Shown here piece after piece: positions 8,257 to 18,243 of a DNA stretch of 64,000 nt. The stretch covers positions 1,883,501 through 1,947,500 of the forward strand of contig NZ_VIWT01000001.1 of the NCBI RefSeq assembly GCF_007829815.1, read 5' to 3'. A program made the translations under genes and the position numbers. Within the stretch, counting starts at the first letter, position 1; every line of letters begins with the position of its first letter. Source of the stretch: Kitasatospora viridis. GTDB lineage: Bacteria; Actinomycetota; Actinomycetes; Streptomycetales; Streptomycetaceae. Under the pieces are notes generated by a model. That model had not been told where the DNA came from. It worked only from the letters and a program-made list of their open reading frames with translations, and searched no databases.

Positions 8257-8295
8257 CGGCGGCGCCCCGACCGACGGACGGTCAGGGCACCGCCG
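8257..8295 (-). terminator. Terminator after meaB
   Basis: Arms 8257-8271 and 8281-8295 pair over 15 bp. The two imperfect positions become G-U pairs only in minus-strand RNA, which matches use by meaB (stop at 8301). Confidence 0.65.
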
Positions 8296-8300
8296 CCCGC

Positions 8301-9263
8301 TCAGGCCTGAGTGCCGGTCAGCCCCGCCACCAGCTCGTCGGCCGCGCCGTACGGGTCCAGCCGACCGTCCGCCACCTGCTCGGCCAGCGCGTCCAGGTGC
8401 CGGTCGCCGCGCAGGTCGCCGATCCGGGCCCGCAGCCGGGCCAGCGCGATCGCCTCGACCTCCTGGGCCGCCCGGCGCCGCCGACGGGCCGCCAGCTGCC
8501 CGCCCTCCTCCAGCCAGGCGTGGTGCTTCTCCAGCGCCTCGACCACCTCGTCCACGCCCTCGCCGCGGGCCGCCACGGTCTTCACGACCGGCGGCCGCCA
8601 GTCCCCCGGCTGCCGGGCCTCGCCCAGGCCGAGCATGTGGCCGAGCTCGCGGACGGTCGCGTCGGCGCCGTCCCGGTCCGCCTTGTTCACCACGAAGACG
8701 TCGCCGATCTCCAGGATCCCGGCCTTGGCGGCCTGGATCCCGTCGCCCATCCCGGGCGCGAGCAGCACCACCGTGGTGTCCGCCTGGGCGGCCACCTCGA
8801 CCTCGGACTGCCCGACCCCGACGGTCTCCACCAGGATCACGTCGCAGCCGGCCCCGTCCAGCACCCGCAGCGCCTGCGGGGCGGCCCAGGAGAGCCCGCC
8901 CAGGTGGCCCCGGGTGGCCATCGAGCGGATGAACACCTCCGGGTCGGTGGCGTGGTCCTGCATCCGCACCCGGTCGCCGAGCAGCGCCCCGCCGGAGAAC
9001 GGCGAGGAGGGGTCCACCGCCAGCACCCCGACCCGCTTGCCGAGCCTGCGGTAGGCCGACACCAGGGCGGAGGTGGAGGTGGACTTGCCCACCCCGGGCG
9101 AGCCGGTCAGGCCGATCGTGTAGGCCCGGCCGGTGTACGGCGCCAGCGCGGCCATCGCCTCGCGCAGCTGCGGGGCCGCGTTCTCGACCAGCGAGATCAG
9201 CCGCGCCACCGCGCGCGGACGCCCGGCGCGGGCCTGCTCGACCAGGGTGGACACATCGCTCAT
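8301..9263 (-). CDS. meaB: GTPase chaperone of B12-dependent acyl-CoA mutase
   Basis: Protein of 320 residues of the MeaB/ArgK G3E GTPase family, which gates cofactor loading and protects B12-dependent mutases from inactivation. Visible motifs are the Walker A GLTGSPGVGKST (about residues 54-65), DPSSPFSGGALLGDR, VETVGVGQSEVEV (switch region) and NKAD (base recognition). ATG at 9263 follows GAGGAG. Only 23 nt separate it from the upstream thiolase gene, so the two are likely cotranscribed. The probable client here is the IcmA-type mutase or a methylmalonyl-CoA mutase encoded elsewhere. Confidence 0.93.
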   Translation of the reverse strand: MSDVSTLVEQARAGRPRAVARLISLVENAAPQLREAMAALAPYTGRAYTIGLTGSPGVGKSTSTSALVSAYRRLGKRVGVLAVDPSSPFSGGALLGDRVRMQDHATDPEVFIRSMATRGHLGGLSWAAPQALRVLDGAGCDVILVETVGVGQSEVEVAAQADTTVVLLAPGMGDGIQAAKAGILEIGDVFVVNKADRDGADATVRELGHMLGLGEARQPGDWRPPVVKTVAARGEGVDEVVEALEKHHAWLEEGGQLAARRRRRAAQEVEAIALARLRARIGDLRGDRHLDALAEQVADGRLDPYGAADELVAGLTGTQA

Positions 9264-9286
9264 CGGTCGGTCTCCTCGCCGCGCCG

Positions 9287-10489
<1,203 letters not shown>

Positions 10490-10699
10490 GGCACGAGCCC
10501 CTTCGCACGTTGGCCATCGAGTCCGTCTGTGCCGGAGCACGGCGACGAGCCCGGGGAGAGGGATGCAGCTCAATCTACTGACCTGTAACCCGGCCGTCAC
10601 CGACGCCTCGGTGTGATCAGGCTCGCACGCGGCACGGGCCCGGCGGAATGGGACACTGCGCAGGACCGGCACCCCCGGAACCCGACCAGGAGGACTCCC

Positions 10700-11134
10700 G
10701 TGTTGACCCGGATCGACCACATCGGCATCGCCTGCTTCGACCTCGACCGCACGGTCGAGTTCTACCGCGCCACCTACGGCTTCGAGGTCTTCCACACCGA
10801 GGTGAACGAGGAGCAGGGCGTCCGCGAGGCGATGCTCAAGATCAACGAGACCTCGGACGGCGGCGCCTCCTACCTCCAGCTGCTGGAGCCGATCCGCGAG
10901 GACTCCACCGTCGCCAAGTGGCTGGCCAAGAACGGCGAGGGCGTGCACCACATCGCCTTCGGCACCGCAGACGTCGACGGCGACTCCGAGGCGATCCGCG
11001 ACAAGGGCGTCCGGGTGCTCTACGAGCAGCCCCGGATCGGCTCGATGGGCTCCCGGATCACCTTCCTGCACCCCAAGGACTGCGGCGGCGTGCTGACCGA
11101 GCTGGTCACCTCGGCGCAGCCGACCGAGCACTGA
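10700..11134 (+). CDS. mce: Methylmalonyl-CoA epimerase
   Basis: Protein of 144 residues of the vicinal-oxygen-chelate fold; it interconverts (R)- and (S)-methylmalonyl-CoA. Metal ligands are visible as His in RIDHIGIA, His in [10 protein letters not shown] and Glu in VLTELV. Start GTG at 10700 is set by AGGAGG 6 nt upstream. It is divergent from the thiolase-meaB operon, a grouping expected for propionate and B12-mutase metabolism. Confidence 0.93.
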   Translation: MLTRIDHIGIACFDLDRTVEFYRATYGFEVFHTEVNEEQGVREAMLKINETSDGGASYLQLLEPIREDSTVAKWLAKNGEGVHHIAFGTADVDGDSEAIRDKGVRVLYEQPRIGSMGSRITFLHPKDCGGVLTELVTSAQPTEH

Positions 11135-11469
11135 CCGGCGGGTAACCTGTCCCAGCCGGACCCTCGACGGTTACAGCACCGCTGCGGCCCACTACACTGC
11201 CCAGGGTCACAGGGGAGTCCGTAACCAGGGCACGGCTGGCACAGTCGCACGTCGGATCTGTCACCATTCTCCACGAGGCAAGAGTTCGCCAGGAGTCCAC
11301 CCGGTCGGCGGAGCGCGGTCCACCGTGCGCCCCGTCCGTCTTCGGCTCCGACCCGTGGCGGTCGTCCGGACCGGTCGCGGATGCAAGGACCGGCGCAGCC
11401 GGCCCCGCCGGGGACGGTGGCGGGCCGCGGCGGTCGAGGACGCGACCAGGAGATGGATGGGACCGCGCA
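11135..11469 (+). promoter_or_regulatory. 335-bp leader and promoter region of scy
   Basis: No gene. A candidate promoter is TTACAG (11171-11176), 16 nt, TACACT (11193-11198), matching the TANNNT -10 pattern but with a weak -35. That would give scy a leader of about 265 nt. No terminator-like hairpin after the epimerase gene stands out. Confidence 0.35.
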
Positions 11470-14400
11470 GTGCGGGGCAACGACCGCTACGAGGTTGATG
11501 ATCACCTCTCCCAGTTCGAGGCCGAGATGGACCGGCTTCGCAAGGAGCGGGACAAGACCGTCGAGCACGCCGAGGACCTCGCCTACCAGGTGGAGGTGCT
11601 GCGGGCCAAGCTGCACGAGGTCCGTCGCCAGCTCGCCCAGCCGCGCGCCTTCGACTCCGTCTCCGGTCAGGCCGAGCAGCTGCTGCGCACCGCCGAGATG
11701 CAGGCGGAGGCGCTGCGCGCCGACGCCGAGCGCCAGCTGCGCGAGTCCCAGGCCGCCACCCAGCGGATCATGGCCGAGGCCGCCGAGCGCACCGCCCGGC
11801 TGGAGGCCGAGCTGGTCGCCCGCCGCCGCCAGCTGGAGGAGGAGCTCGTCGAGCTCCGCCGGGCCGCCGAGCAGCACGTCAACGAGAACGTCAACTGGGC
11901 CGAGCAGACCCGCGCCGGCACCGAGCAGGAGGCCCAGCGCCTGCTCCAGGAGGCCCGCGCCGAGGCCGACCGGATGGTCGCCGCGGCCCGCGCCGAGGCC
12001 GCCGCCGTCTCCGACCAGACCCGCGCCCGCACCGCCGCCGACCTGGACGCCGCCCGCGGCGAGGCCCAGGCCGCCGCCGAGGCCGCCCTGCTGCGCGCCC
12101 AGAGCGACGCCGAGCGGCTGCTTCGGGCCGCCAGCGAGCAGGCCCAGCAGACCAGCGCCGAGGCCGCCGAGCAGCGCGAGGCCGCCGCCACCGAGGCCCA
12201 GCAGCAGCTGGCCGGCGCGCAGGCCGCGATCGAGGCCAAGCTGGCCACCGCCGAGGCCCAGATCAGCCAGCTCAAGCTGGAGGCGGAGCGCGACCGCCGG
12301 CAGGCCGAGGAGGCCGCCGCCCGGGCCGCCGCCGAGATCGAGCGGCTGCGCGAGCAGGCCACGGCCGAGGCCGAGCGGGCCCGCCAGGAGGCCGCCGAGC
12401 TGCGCGAGCAGGCCACCCGCGCGGCCGAGCAGCTGCGCGCCGAGGCCGAGTACGCCGCCGAGCAGCGCGCCGCCGACGGCGAGGCCGCCAACGAGCAGCG
12501 CTCGCAGACCGCCCGGGCCGAGGTGGCCCGGATGGTCGCCCGCGCCACCGAGGAGGCCGACCGGATCAAGGCCGAGGCCGCCGAGGTGCTGTCCCGGGCC
12601 CGGACCGCGCAGGCCGAGGCGGACGCCGCCAAGGCCGCCGCCGACGACGAGAACGCCCGACTGCGCTCCGCCGCCGAGACCGTCGCCCAGCAGCTGCGCT
12701 CCGAGGCCGGGGAGGCGATCGCCGAGCAGCGGGCCGCCGCCCAGGCCGAGGCCGCCGAGCTGCGCGGGCAGGCCGAGGCCGCCGCCGAGGCGATCCGCAC
12801 CGACGCCCGCGAGCAGGGCCGGGCGGAGGGCGCCAAGGACGCCACCGTGCACCTGGCCAAGGCCGCCAAGAGCGCCGAGGAGGCGCTGGCCCGGGCCGCC
12901 CAGGACGCCGAGTCCACCCGCGCCGAGGCCGCCGCCGAGGCCGAGCGGGTCCGCACCGAGGCCGCCGCCGAGGCTGAGCGGCTGCGCGAGCAGGCGCAGG
13001 CCGCCGTGGAGCAGGCGCAGAACGCCGCGCTGGACGACGCCGCCGACATCCGCGCCCGGGTGGAGCGGATGCAGGACGAGGCCGCCCAGCTGCGCGCCGA
13101 GGCCGAGGAGCTGCGCGCGCAGGCCGCCACCGAGGCCGAGCGCACCCGCGGCGAGGCCCGCCGGCAGGCCGTGGCGCAGATCGAGGACTCCGCCCGCACC
13201 GCCGAGGAGCTGCTCACCAAGGCCAAGGCCGACTCGGACGAGCTGCGCGAGGGCGCGGCCGCCGAGGTGAACCGGATGCGCGCCGAGGCCACCGACCAGG
13301 TCGGCCAGAAGCAGGCCCGGGCGCAGCAGATGCTGGACCGGGCCCGGGCCGAGGCGGAGAAGGCCACGGCCGCCGCCGCCCAGCAGGGCAAGGACGCGCT
13401 GGCCGCCGCCAAGGCCGCCGCCGCCGAGAACCGGGCCGCCGCCGAGCGGGAGACCGCCGAGCTGCGCCGCGCCGCCGCCGAGTACGACCAGCGGGTGCGG
13501 GCCGAGGGCGAGGCGCAGGCCGCCGCCGTGCAGCAGGGCGCCCAGCAGGCCGCCGAGGAGCGCGAGGCGCAGGCCCGCGCCGAGGCCGAGCGCCTGGTGG
13601 CCGAGGCCGAGGCGACCGCCAACGCGGTGCGCGAGGAGAGCCGCCGGGAGGCCGACGAGGCGGCCGTGGCGCTCGGCCGCGAGCGCGAGGAGACGGCGGC
13701 CCAGCTGACGGCCGCTCAGCAGCTGCGCGAGCAGACCGAGGCGACGGTCCGCCAGGAGCTGGCCGAGGCGCAGCAGGTCCGGCTGGAGGCGCAGGCCGCC
13801 GCCGAGCAGCTGCGGGAGACCACCGAGGCGGCCGCCGAGCTGGCCCGGCAGGAGGCCGAGGCCGCCGCCCGGCAGACCCGGGAGCAGGCCGACACGGCGG
13901 CCCGGCAGACCCACGAGCAGGCCGAGCTGGCCGCCGCCGAGCTGCGCGAGCGCACCGCCGCGCAGACGGCGGAGCTGCGCGAGCGCACCGCCGCGCAGAC
14001 GGCGGAGCTGCGCGCCGCCGCCGACCACGAGACCGCCGAGCAGCGGGCCGCGGCCGAGCGGGAGACCGCCGAGCAGCGCGCCACCGCACAGGCCGAGACC
14101 ACCGAACTGCGCGAGCGCACCGCCGCCGAAGCCAACGAACTGCGCGAGCGCACCGCCGCCGAGACCACCGCCGAGCGGGCCGCCGCCGAGCGCGACGCCG
14201 CGCTGCTGCGCGCCGAGGCCGAGGCCGCCGCCGAGGCCCTGCGCACCCAGGCCGCGGAGACCCTGGAGCAGGCCGGCGCCGCCGCCGAGCAGGAGCGCGC
14301 CCAGGCCGCCGAGCAGGCCGCCGCGCTGCGCGCCGACGCCGCCGAGGTGCTGGAGCAGGCCCGGCAGGAGGCCGCCGGGGCGACCGCCGCCGCGACCGCC

Positions 14401-16224
14401 CGGGCCGCCGAGCTGGTCTCGACCGCCGAGGACGAGGCCGCCGAGGTCCGCCAGTCGGTGGCCGGGCTGCACGAGCGGGCCGCCCAGCAGGTGGCCGAGC
14501 TCGCCGAGCAGGCCGAGCAGGCTGCCGCCGAGCTCACCGCGCAGGCCGAGGCGGCCGCGGCCGAGCTGCGCGAGCGCACCGCCGCGGAGCTCACCGAGCT
14601 GCGGGCCGCGGCCGAGCGGGAGACCGCCGAGCAGCGCGCCACCGCACAGGCCGAGACCACCGAGCTGCGCGAGCGCACCGCCGCCGAAGCCAACGAACTG
14701 CGCGAGCGCACCGCCGCCGAGACCACCGCCGAGCGGGCCGCCGCCGAGCGCGAGGCGGCCCGGATCGCCACCGAGGCCGAGGTCTACAGCGAGCAGGTGC
14801 GTGCCGAGGCGGACACGCTGCGGGCCGAGTCCGAGCAGTACGCCGCCCAGCAGCGGGCGGAGGCGGACGCCCTGGCGCAGCAGACCCTGGCCGAGGCCGA
14901 CGCGCTGGCGCAGCAGACCCTCGCCGAGGCGGAGGCGCTGGCCCAGCGCACCGTGGCCGAGGCGGAGGAGCGTTCGGCCGGCCTGGTCGCCGAGGCCGAG
15001 CAGTACGCGGCGCGGCTGCGCACCGAGGCGGACGAGTTCGCCGGCGCCACCCGCGCGCTGGCCGAGGAGTACGACGGCACCACCCGGGCCAACGCGGAGG
15101 CCTACGACCGCAACGTCCGGGAGCAGGCCGAGCAGTACGACTCGGCGACCCGGGCGCAGGCCACCTCGGTGCTGGAGAAGGCCTTCGCGGACGCCGAGTC
15201 GCTCGGCGAGGAGGCCCAGGCGACCGCGCTGGCCACCACCGCCGCCGCCGAGGAGCAGGCGGACGCCATGGTGGCCGCCGCCCGCAAGGAGGCCGACCGG
15301 CTGGTCGCGGCCGGCGAGGCGGCCGGTCAGTCCGAGGTGGAGCGGGCCCGCTCCGACGCGGACGCGCTGCTCTCCGAGGCACGCCGGGACGCCACCGCGG
15401 TCCGCGAGCGGGCCGAGGAGCTGCGCGAGCGCACCGAGACCGAGATCGAGGCGCTGCACGAGCGTTCCCGCAAGGAGAACGCGCAGGCGATGAAGTCGGC
15501 CGGGGAGCGGGTGGACGCCCTGGTGACGGCTGCTCAGGAGCAGCTCACCGAGGCCGAGGAGCAGGCGGTGGCGGCGGTCGCGGAGGCCGAGGAGCGGGCC
15601 GCCGGCCTGGTCGCCGCGGCCGAGGAGCGGGCCGCCGAGCTGACCTCGGAGGCTTCCGCCGAGGCCTCCAAGGTGCGGATCGCCGCGGTCCGCAAGGCCG
15701 AGGGCCTGTTGAAGGAGGCCGAGCAGAAGCTGGCCGACTCCACCACCAAGGCCGAGCAGCGGGTGGCCGAGGCCGAGCAGAAGCTGGCCGAGGCCCGGGA
15801 CGGCGCGGAGGAGCAGCTGGAGGCCGCCGCCGAGGAGGCCGGCAAGCGGCTGCGGGCGGCCGAGGACACCGCGGCGGAGCAGCTGCGGCTGGCCGAGGAG
15901 GAGGCCGAACGGGTGCAGTCGGCGGCCCGGGCCGAGGCCAAGCGGGTCACCGACGAGGGCCGGCGCGAGCTCGACGAGCTGATCCGCCGGCGCAAGGACA
16001 TCAACACCGAGATCTCCCGGGTGCAGGACGTGCTCTCGGCGCTGGAGGCCTTCGAGGCCCCCTCGCCGGTGCAGCAGGCCGCGGCCCGGGAGGCGGCCGC
16101 CGGCAAGGAGAATCCGGGGGGACGCAAGGGCGGTGGTTCGACCAACGGGGGTTCGAAGGCGGGCGCGGGAGTGGGCGCCCCCCGATCGGGTGGTGGCAGG
16201 TCCGAGAGGACACCACCCGATTGA
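11470..16224 (+). CDS. scy: Scy, polarisome coiled-coil scaffold protein
   Basis: Protein of 1584 residues, almost entirely Ala/Glu/Arg-rich coiled coil. The N-terminus (GNDRYEVDDHLSQFEAEMDR) is DivIVA-like with heptad character; from about residue 60 to 1510 the chain follows 11-residue hendecads, in places grouped as four hendecads plus seven residues (51). The last 60 residues are Gly/Ser-rich. Scy of S. coelicolor organises tip-growth polarity with DivIVA and FilP; filP follows at 16330, supporting the assignment. As I recall that orthologue has about 1326 residues, so this one is longer, partly through internal duplication. GTG at 11470 lacks a strong binding site (AGGAG is 17 nt upstream). 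Confidence 0.9.
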   Translation: MRGNDRYEVDDHLSQFEAEMDRLRKERDKTVEHAEDLAYQVEVLRAKLHEVRRQLAQPRAFDSVSGQAEQLLRTAEMQAEALRADAERQLRESQAATQRIMAEAAERTARLEAELVARRRQLEEELVELRRAAEQHVNENVNWAEQTRAGTEQEAQRLLQEARAEADRMVAAARAEAAAVSDQTRARTAADLDAARGEAQAAAEAALLRAQSDAERLLRAASEQAQQTSAEAAEQREAAATEAQQQLAGAQAAIEAKLATAEAQISQLKLEAERDRRQAEEAAARAAAEIERLREQATAEAERARQEAAELREQATRAAEQLRAEAEYAAEQRAADGEAANEQRSQTARAEVARMVARATEEADRIKAEAAEVLSRARTAQAEADAAKAAADDENARLRSAAETVAQQLRSEAGEAIAEQRAAAQAEAAELRGQAEAAAEAIRTDAREQGRAEGAKDATVHLAKAAKSAEEALARAAQDAESTRAEAAAEAERVRTEAAAEAERLREQAQAAVEQAQNAALDDAADIRARVERMQDEAAQLRAEAEELRAQAATEAERTRGEARRQAVAQIEDSARTAEELLTKAKADSDELREGAAAEVNRMRAEATDQVGQKQARAQQMLDRARAEAEKATAAAAQQGKDALAAAKAAAAENRAAAERETAELRRAAAEYDQRVRAEGEAQAAAVQQGAQQAAEEREAQARAEAERLVAEAEATANAVREESRREADEAAVALGREREETAAQLTAAQQLREQTEATVRQELAEAQQVRLEAQAAAEQLRETTEAAAELARQEAEAAARQTREQADTAARQTHEQAELAAAELRERTAAQTAELRERTAAQTAELRAAADHETAEQRAAAERETAEQRATAQAETTELRERTAAEANELRERTAAETTAERAAAERDAALLRAEAEAAAEALRTQAAETLEQAGAAAEQERAQAAEQAAALRADAAEVLEQARQEAAGATAAATARAAELVSTAEDEAAEVRQSVAGLHERAAQQVAELAEQAEQAAAELTAQAEAAAAELRERTAAELTELRAAAERETAEQRATAQAETTELRERTAAEANELRERTAAETTAERAAAEREAARIATEAEVYSEQVRAEADTLRAESEQYAAQQRAEADALAQQTLAEADALAQQTLAEAEALAQRTVAEAEERSAGLVAEAEQYAARLRTEADEFAGATRALAEEYDGTTRANAEAYDRNVREQAEQYDSATRAQATSVLEKAFADAESLGEEAQATALATTAAAEEQADAMVAAARKEADRLVAAGEAAGQSEVERARSDADALLSEARRDATAVRERAEELRERTETEIEALHERSRKENAQAMKSAGERVDALVTAAQEQLTEAEEQAVAAVAEAEERAAGLVAAAEERAAELTSEASAEASKVRIAAVRKAEGLLKEAEQKLADSTTKAEQRVAEAEQKLAEARDGAEEQLEAAAEEAGKRLRAAEDTAAEQLRLAEEEAERVQSAARAEAKRVTDEGRRELDELIRRRKDINTEISRVQDVLSALEAFEAPSPVQQAAAREAAAGKENPGGRKGGGSTNGGSKAGAGVGAPRSGGGRSERTPPD
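13939..14004 (+). repeat. Two exact 33-bp tandem units in scy
   Basis: The 33-bp unit encoding ELRERTAAQTA occurs exactly twice (13939-13971 and 13972-14004), followed by the first 9 bp of a third. Each unit is one hendecad. Confidence 0.9.
14043..14195 (+). repeat. 153-bp duplicated block in scy, copy 1
   Basis: Copy 1 of a block that recurs 558 bp downstream (14601-14753) with one difference in 153 bp. It spans 51 codons (about 859-909), four hendecads plus one heptad, the repeat length described for Scy. Confidence 0.92.
14601..14753 (+). repeat. 153-bp duplicated block in scy, copy 2
   Basis: Second copy of the block at 14043-14195; the only difference is a synonymous GAA/GAG. Codons about 1045-1095. 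Confidence 0.92.
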
Positions 16225-16329
16225 GCGGACATTGTCCGTCAGCCATAGGCTTCTCGCCTACGACACTCCGGTACCGTGTCAGGATTCCCTCAACCACCTC
16301 ATTGGTTTGACGACAGGAAGCCCAACCCC

Positions 16330-17259
16330 ATGAGCGACAGTCACTCCCCTCACGGCTTCGACCTGGTGCGCCGTGGGTACGAGCGCGCGCAGGTCGACGA
16401 GCGGATCACCAAGCTGGTGGCCGATCGTGACAGCGCGTTGGCTCGGATCTCCGCCCTGGAGAAGCGGATCGAGGAGCTCCACCTGGAGACCCAGACCGCC
16501 CAGGCCGCGGTCGTCGAGGCCGAGCCCTCGTACGCGGGTCTCGGCGCCCGGGTCGAGAAGATCCTGCGTCTGGCCGAGGAGGAGGCCAAGGACCTGCGCG
16601 AGGAGGCGCACCGCGCCGCCGAGCAGCACCGTGAGCTGGCCGAGGCGGCCGCCCAGCAGGTCCGCACCGAGGCCGAGAACTACGCCAAGGACCGCAAGGC
16701 GAAGGCCGAGGACGAGGGCCTGCGGATCGTCGAGAAGGCCAAGAGCGACAGCGCCCAGCTGCGCGCCGAGGCCAACAAGGACGCGCAGAACAAGCGCGAG
16801 GAGGCGGACGCCCTCTTCGAGGAGACCCGCACCAAGGCCGCCCAGGCCGCGCTGGAGTTCGAGACCAACCTGGCCAAGCGCCGCGAGCAGTCCGAGCGCG
16901 ACCTGGCCGCCCGTCAGGCCAAGGCCGAGAAGCGGCTGGCCGAGATCGAGCACCGGGCCGAGCAGCTGCGCCTGGAGGCCGAGAAGCTGCGCACCGACGC
17001 CGAGCGCCGGGCCCGCCAGACGGTGGAGACCGCGCAGCGCCAGGCCGAGGACATCGTGGCCGACGCGAACGCCAAGGCCGACCGGATCCGCAGCGAATCC
17101 GAGCGCGAGCTGGCGGCGCTGACCAACCGCCGCGACTCGATCAACGCCCAGCTGACCAACGTCCGCGAGATGCTGGCCACGCTGACCGGTGCCGCCGTCG
17201 CCGCGGCCACCCTGCCGACCGACGACTCGCTCGGCGTGCCGGCCCAGCAGTCCCGCTGA
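16330..17259 (+). CDS. filP: FilP, filament-forming coiled-coil cytoskeletal protein
   Basis: Protein of 309 residues, essentially the length of S. coelicolor FilP. The N-terminus GFDLVRRGYERAQVDERI is the DivIVA-like motif; residues about 25-290 are Ala/Glu/Arg/Lys-rich coiled coil and the tail is short and non-helical. FilP forms subapical filaments that stiffen hyphae and acts with Scy and DivIVA. The ATG at 16330 follows AGGAAG with a 9-nt spacer. It lies 105 bp after scy and ends at a strong terminator. Confidence 0.93.
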   Translation: MSDSHSPHGFDLVRRGYERAQVDERITKLVADRDSALARISALEKRIEELHLETQTAQAAVVEAEPSYAGLGARVEKILRLAEEEAKDLREEAHRAAEQHRELAEAAAQQVRTEAENYAKDRKAKAEDEGLRIVEKAKSDSAQLRAEANKDAQNKREEADALFEETRTKAAQAALEFETNLAKRREQSERDLAARQAKAEKRLAEIEHRAEQLRLEAEKLRTDAERRARQTVETAQRQAEDIVADANAKADRIRSESERELAALTNRRDSINAQLTNVREMLATLTGAAVAAATLPTDDSLGVPAQQSR

Positions 17260-17267
17260 CCCGGCGT

Positions 17268-17308
17268 CCGGAAGGCCCCGACCCACTCGGTGGGTCGGGG
17301 CCTTCCGG
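17268..17308. terminator. Bidirectional terminator between filP and the hydrolase gene
   Basis: Perfect 18-bp stem (17268-17285 with 17291-17308), 5-nt loop, between convergent stops at 17259 and 17353. Confidence 0.88.
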
Positions 17309-17352
17309 CTTCCCCGGCACCGCGGCGGCCCCGGCGGGGGTCTGACGGCCCG

Positions 17353-18147
17353 TTACGGGCCGACCCGCCGCAGCAGTGCCCGCACCGCCGCGTCGAAGGT
17401 CTCCGGGGCCTCCAGCGAGCTGAGGTGGCCGACCGAGGGGATCACCGTCAGTTCGGCGTCCGGCAGCAGATCGGCCATCAGCTGCGCCTGCGCCACCGGC
17501 GCGAGCACGTCGTGCTCCCCCACCACCACGGCGGCCGGCACCCGCAGCCCGGCCAGCACCTCCAGCGACTCCTGACGGGCCGCCATCGCCCGCTGCGCCC
17601 AGGCCACCGCGCCGGGCGCGGCCTTGGCGATCATCGAGCGCACCTGGGCGACCAGTGCGGGCGCCGCGGCGGGGCCGAGCAGCCCGTCCTCGATCCGCTC
17701 GTCCACCAGCAGTTGCACGCTGCCCCTGGCCTGCACGGCGGCGGCGATCCGCTCCCGGTTGGCGCGGGCCGGCTCGTCGTCCAGGGTGGCCTTGGTGTCG
17801 GCGAGCAGCAGGCCGCGCAGCCGGTCCGGGTGGCGGCGGGCGAAGGCCATGGTGGCGTAGCCGCCCATGGAGAGGCCGCCGACCACCGCGCGGTCGATCC
17901 CCAGCGCGTCCAGCAGCCGGGCCAGGTCGTCCGCGACCAGGTCCAGCGAGGGCGCCTCGGTGCCCAGTTCGGCGGTGCCGAAGCCGCGCTGGTCCGGCGC
18001 GATCACCCGGGCCCGGTCGCCGGCCGGGCCGGGCAGCCGCTCCAACTGGGTGGTCCACATCCGGGCCGAAAGCGGGTAGGCATGGAGCAGGACCAGCGGG
18101 ATGCCGGTGCCGTTCTCGTGGGCGGCCGGTGCGGTGGGGAGCGTCAT
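17353..18147 (-). CDS. Alpha/beta-fold hydrolase
   Basis: Protein of 264 residues with the alpha/beta-hydrolase pattern: LLHAYPLS (oxyanion region), nucleophile elbow GLSMGG, acid in VVGEHDVLAP and His in SVGHLSS. Substrate cannot be predicted; relatives include 3-oxoadipate enol-lactonase-like and esterase-like enzymes. ATG at 18147 (MTLPTAPAAHENG) is used; it has only a weak GGTGG before it. Divergent from the ABC transporter genes, sharing a 96-bp intergenic region. Confidence 0.85.
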   Translation of the reverse strand: MTLPTAPAAHENGTGIPLVLLHAYPLSARMWTTQLERLPGPAGDRARVIAPDQRGFGTAELGTEAPSLDLVADDLARLLDALGIDRAVVGGLSMGGYATMAFARRHPDRLRGLLLADTKATLDDEPARANRERIAAAVQARGSVQLLVDERIEDGLLGPAAAPALVAQVRSMIAKAAPGAVAWAQRAMAARQESLEVLAGLRVPAAVVVGEHDVLAPVAQAQLMADLLPDAELTVIPSVGHLSSLEAPETFDAAVRALLRRVGP

Positions 18148-18243
18148 GCAGCCACCGTAGGGTGCCGACCCCCGTGACACACGCGAGCCCACGGGCCTTG
18201 GAGTCCGAATTGTCATAGTGTTTTCGCAAATGAGGGAGAGCAC

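Noticed and set aside
11020..15459. A 1479-codon open frame on the minus strand opposite scy
   Set aside because: It is an antisense artefact of the GC-rich repeat coding of scy: almost pure Leu/Gly/Ala/Arg, no binding site, no recognisable domain.
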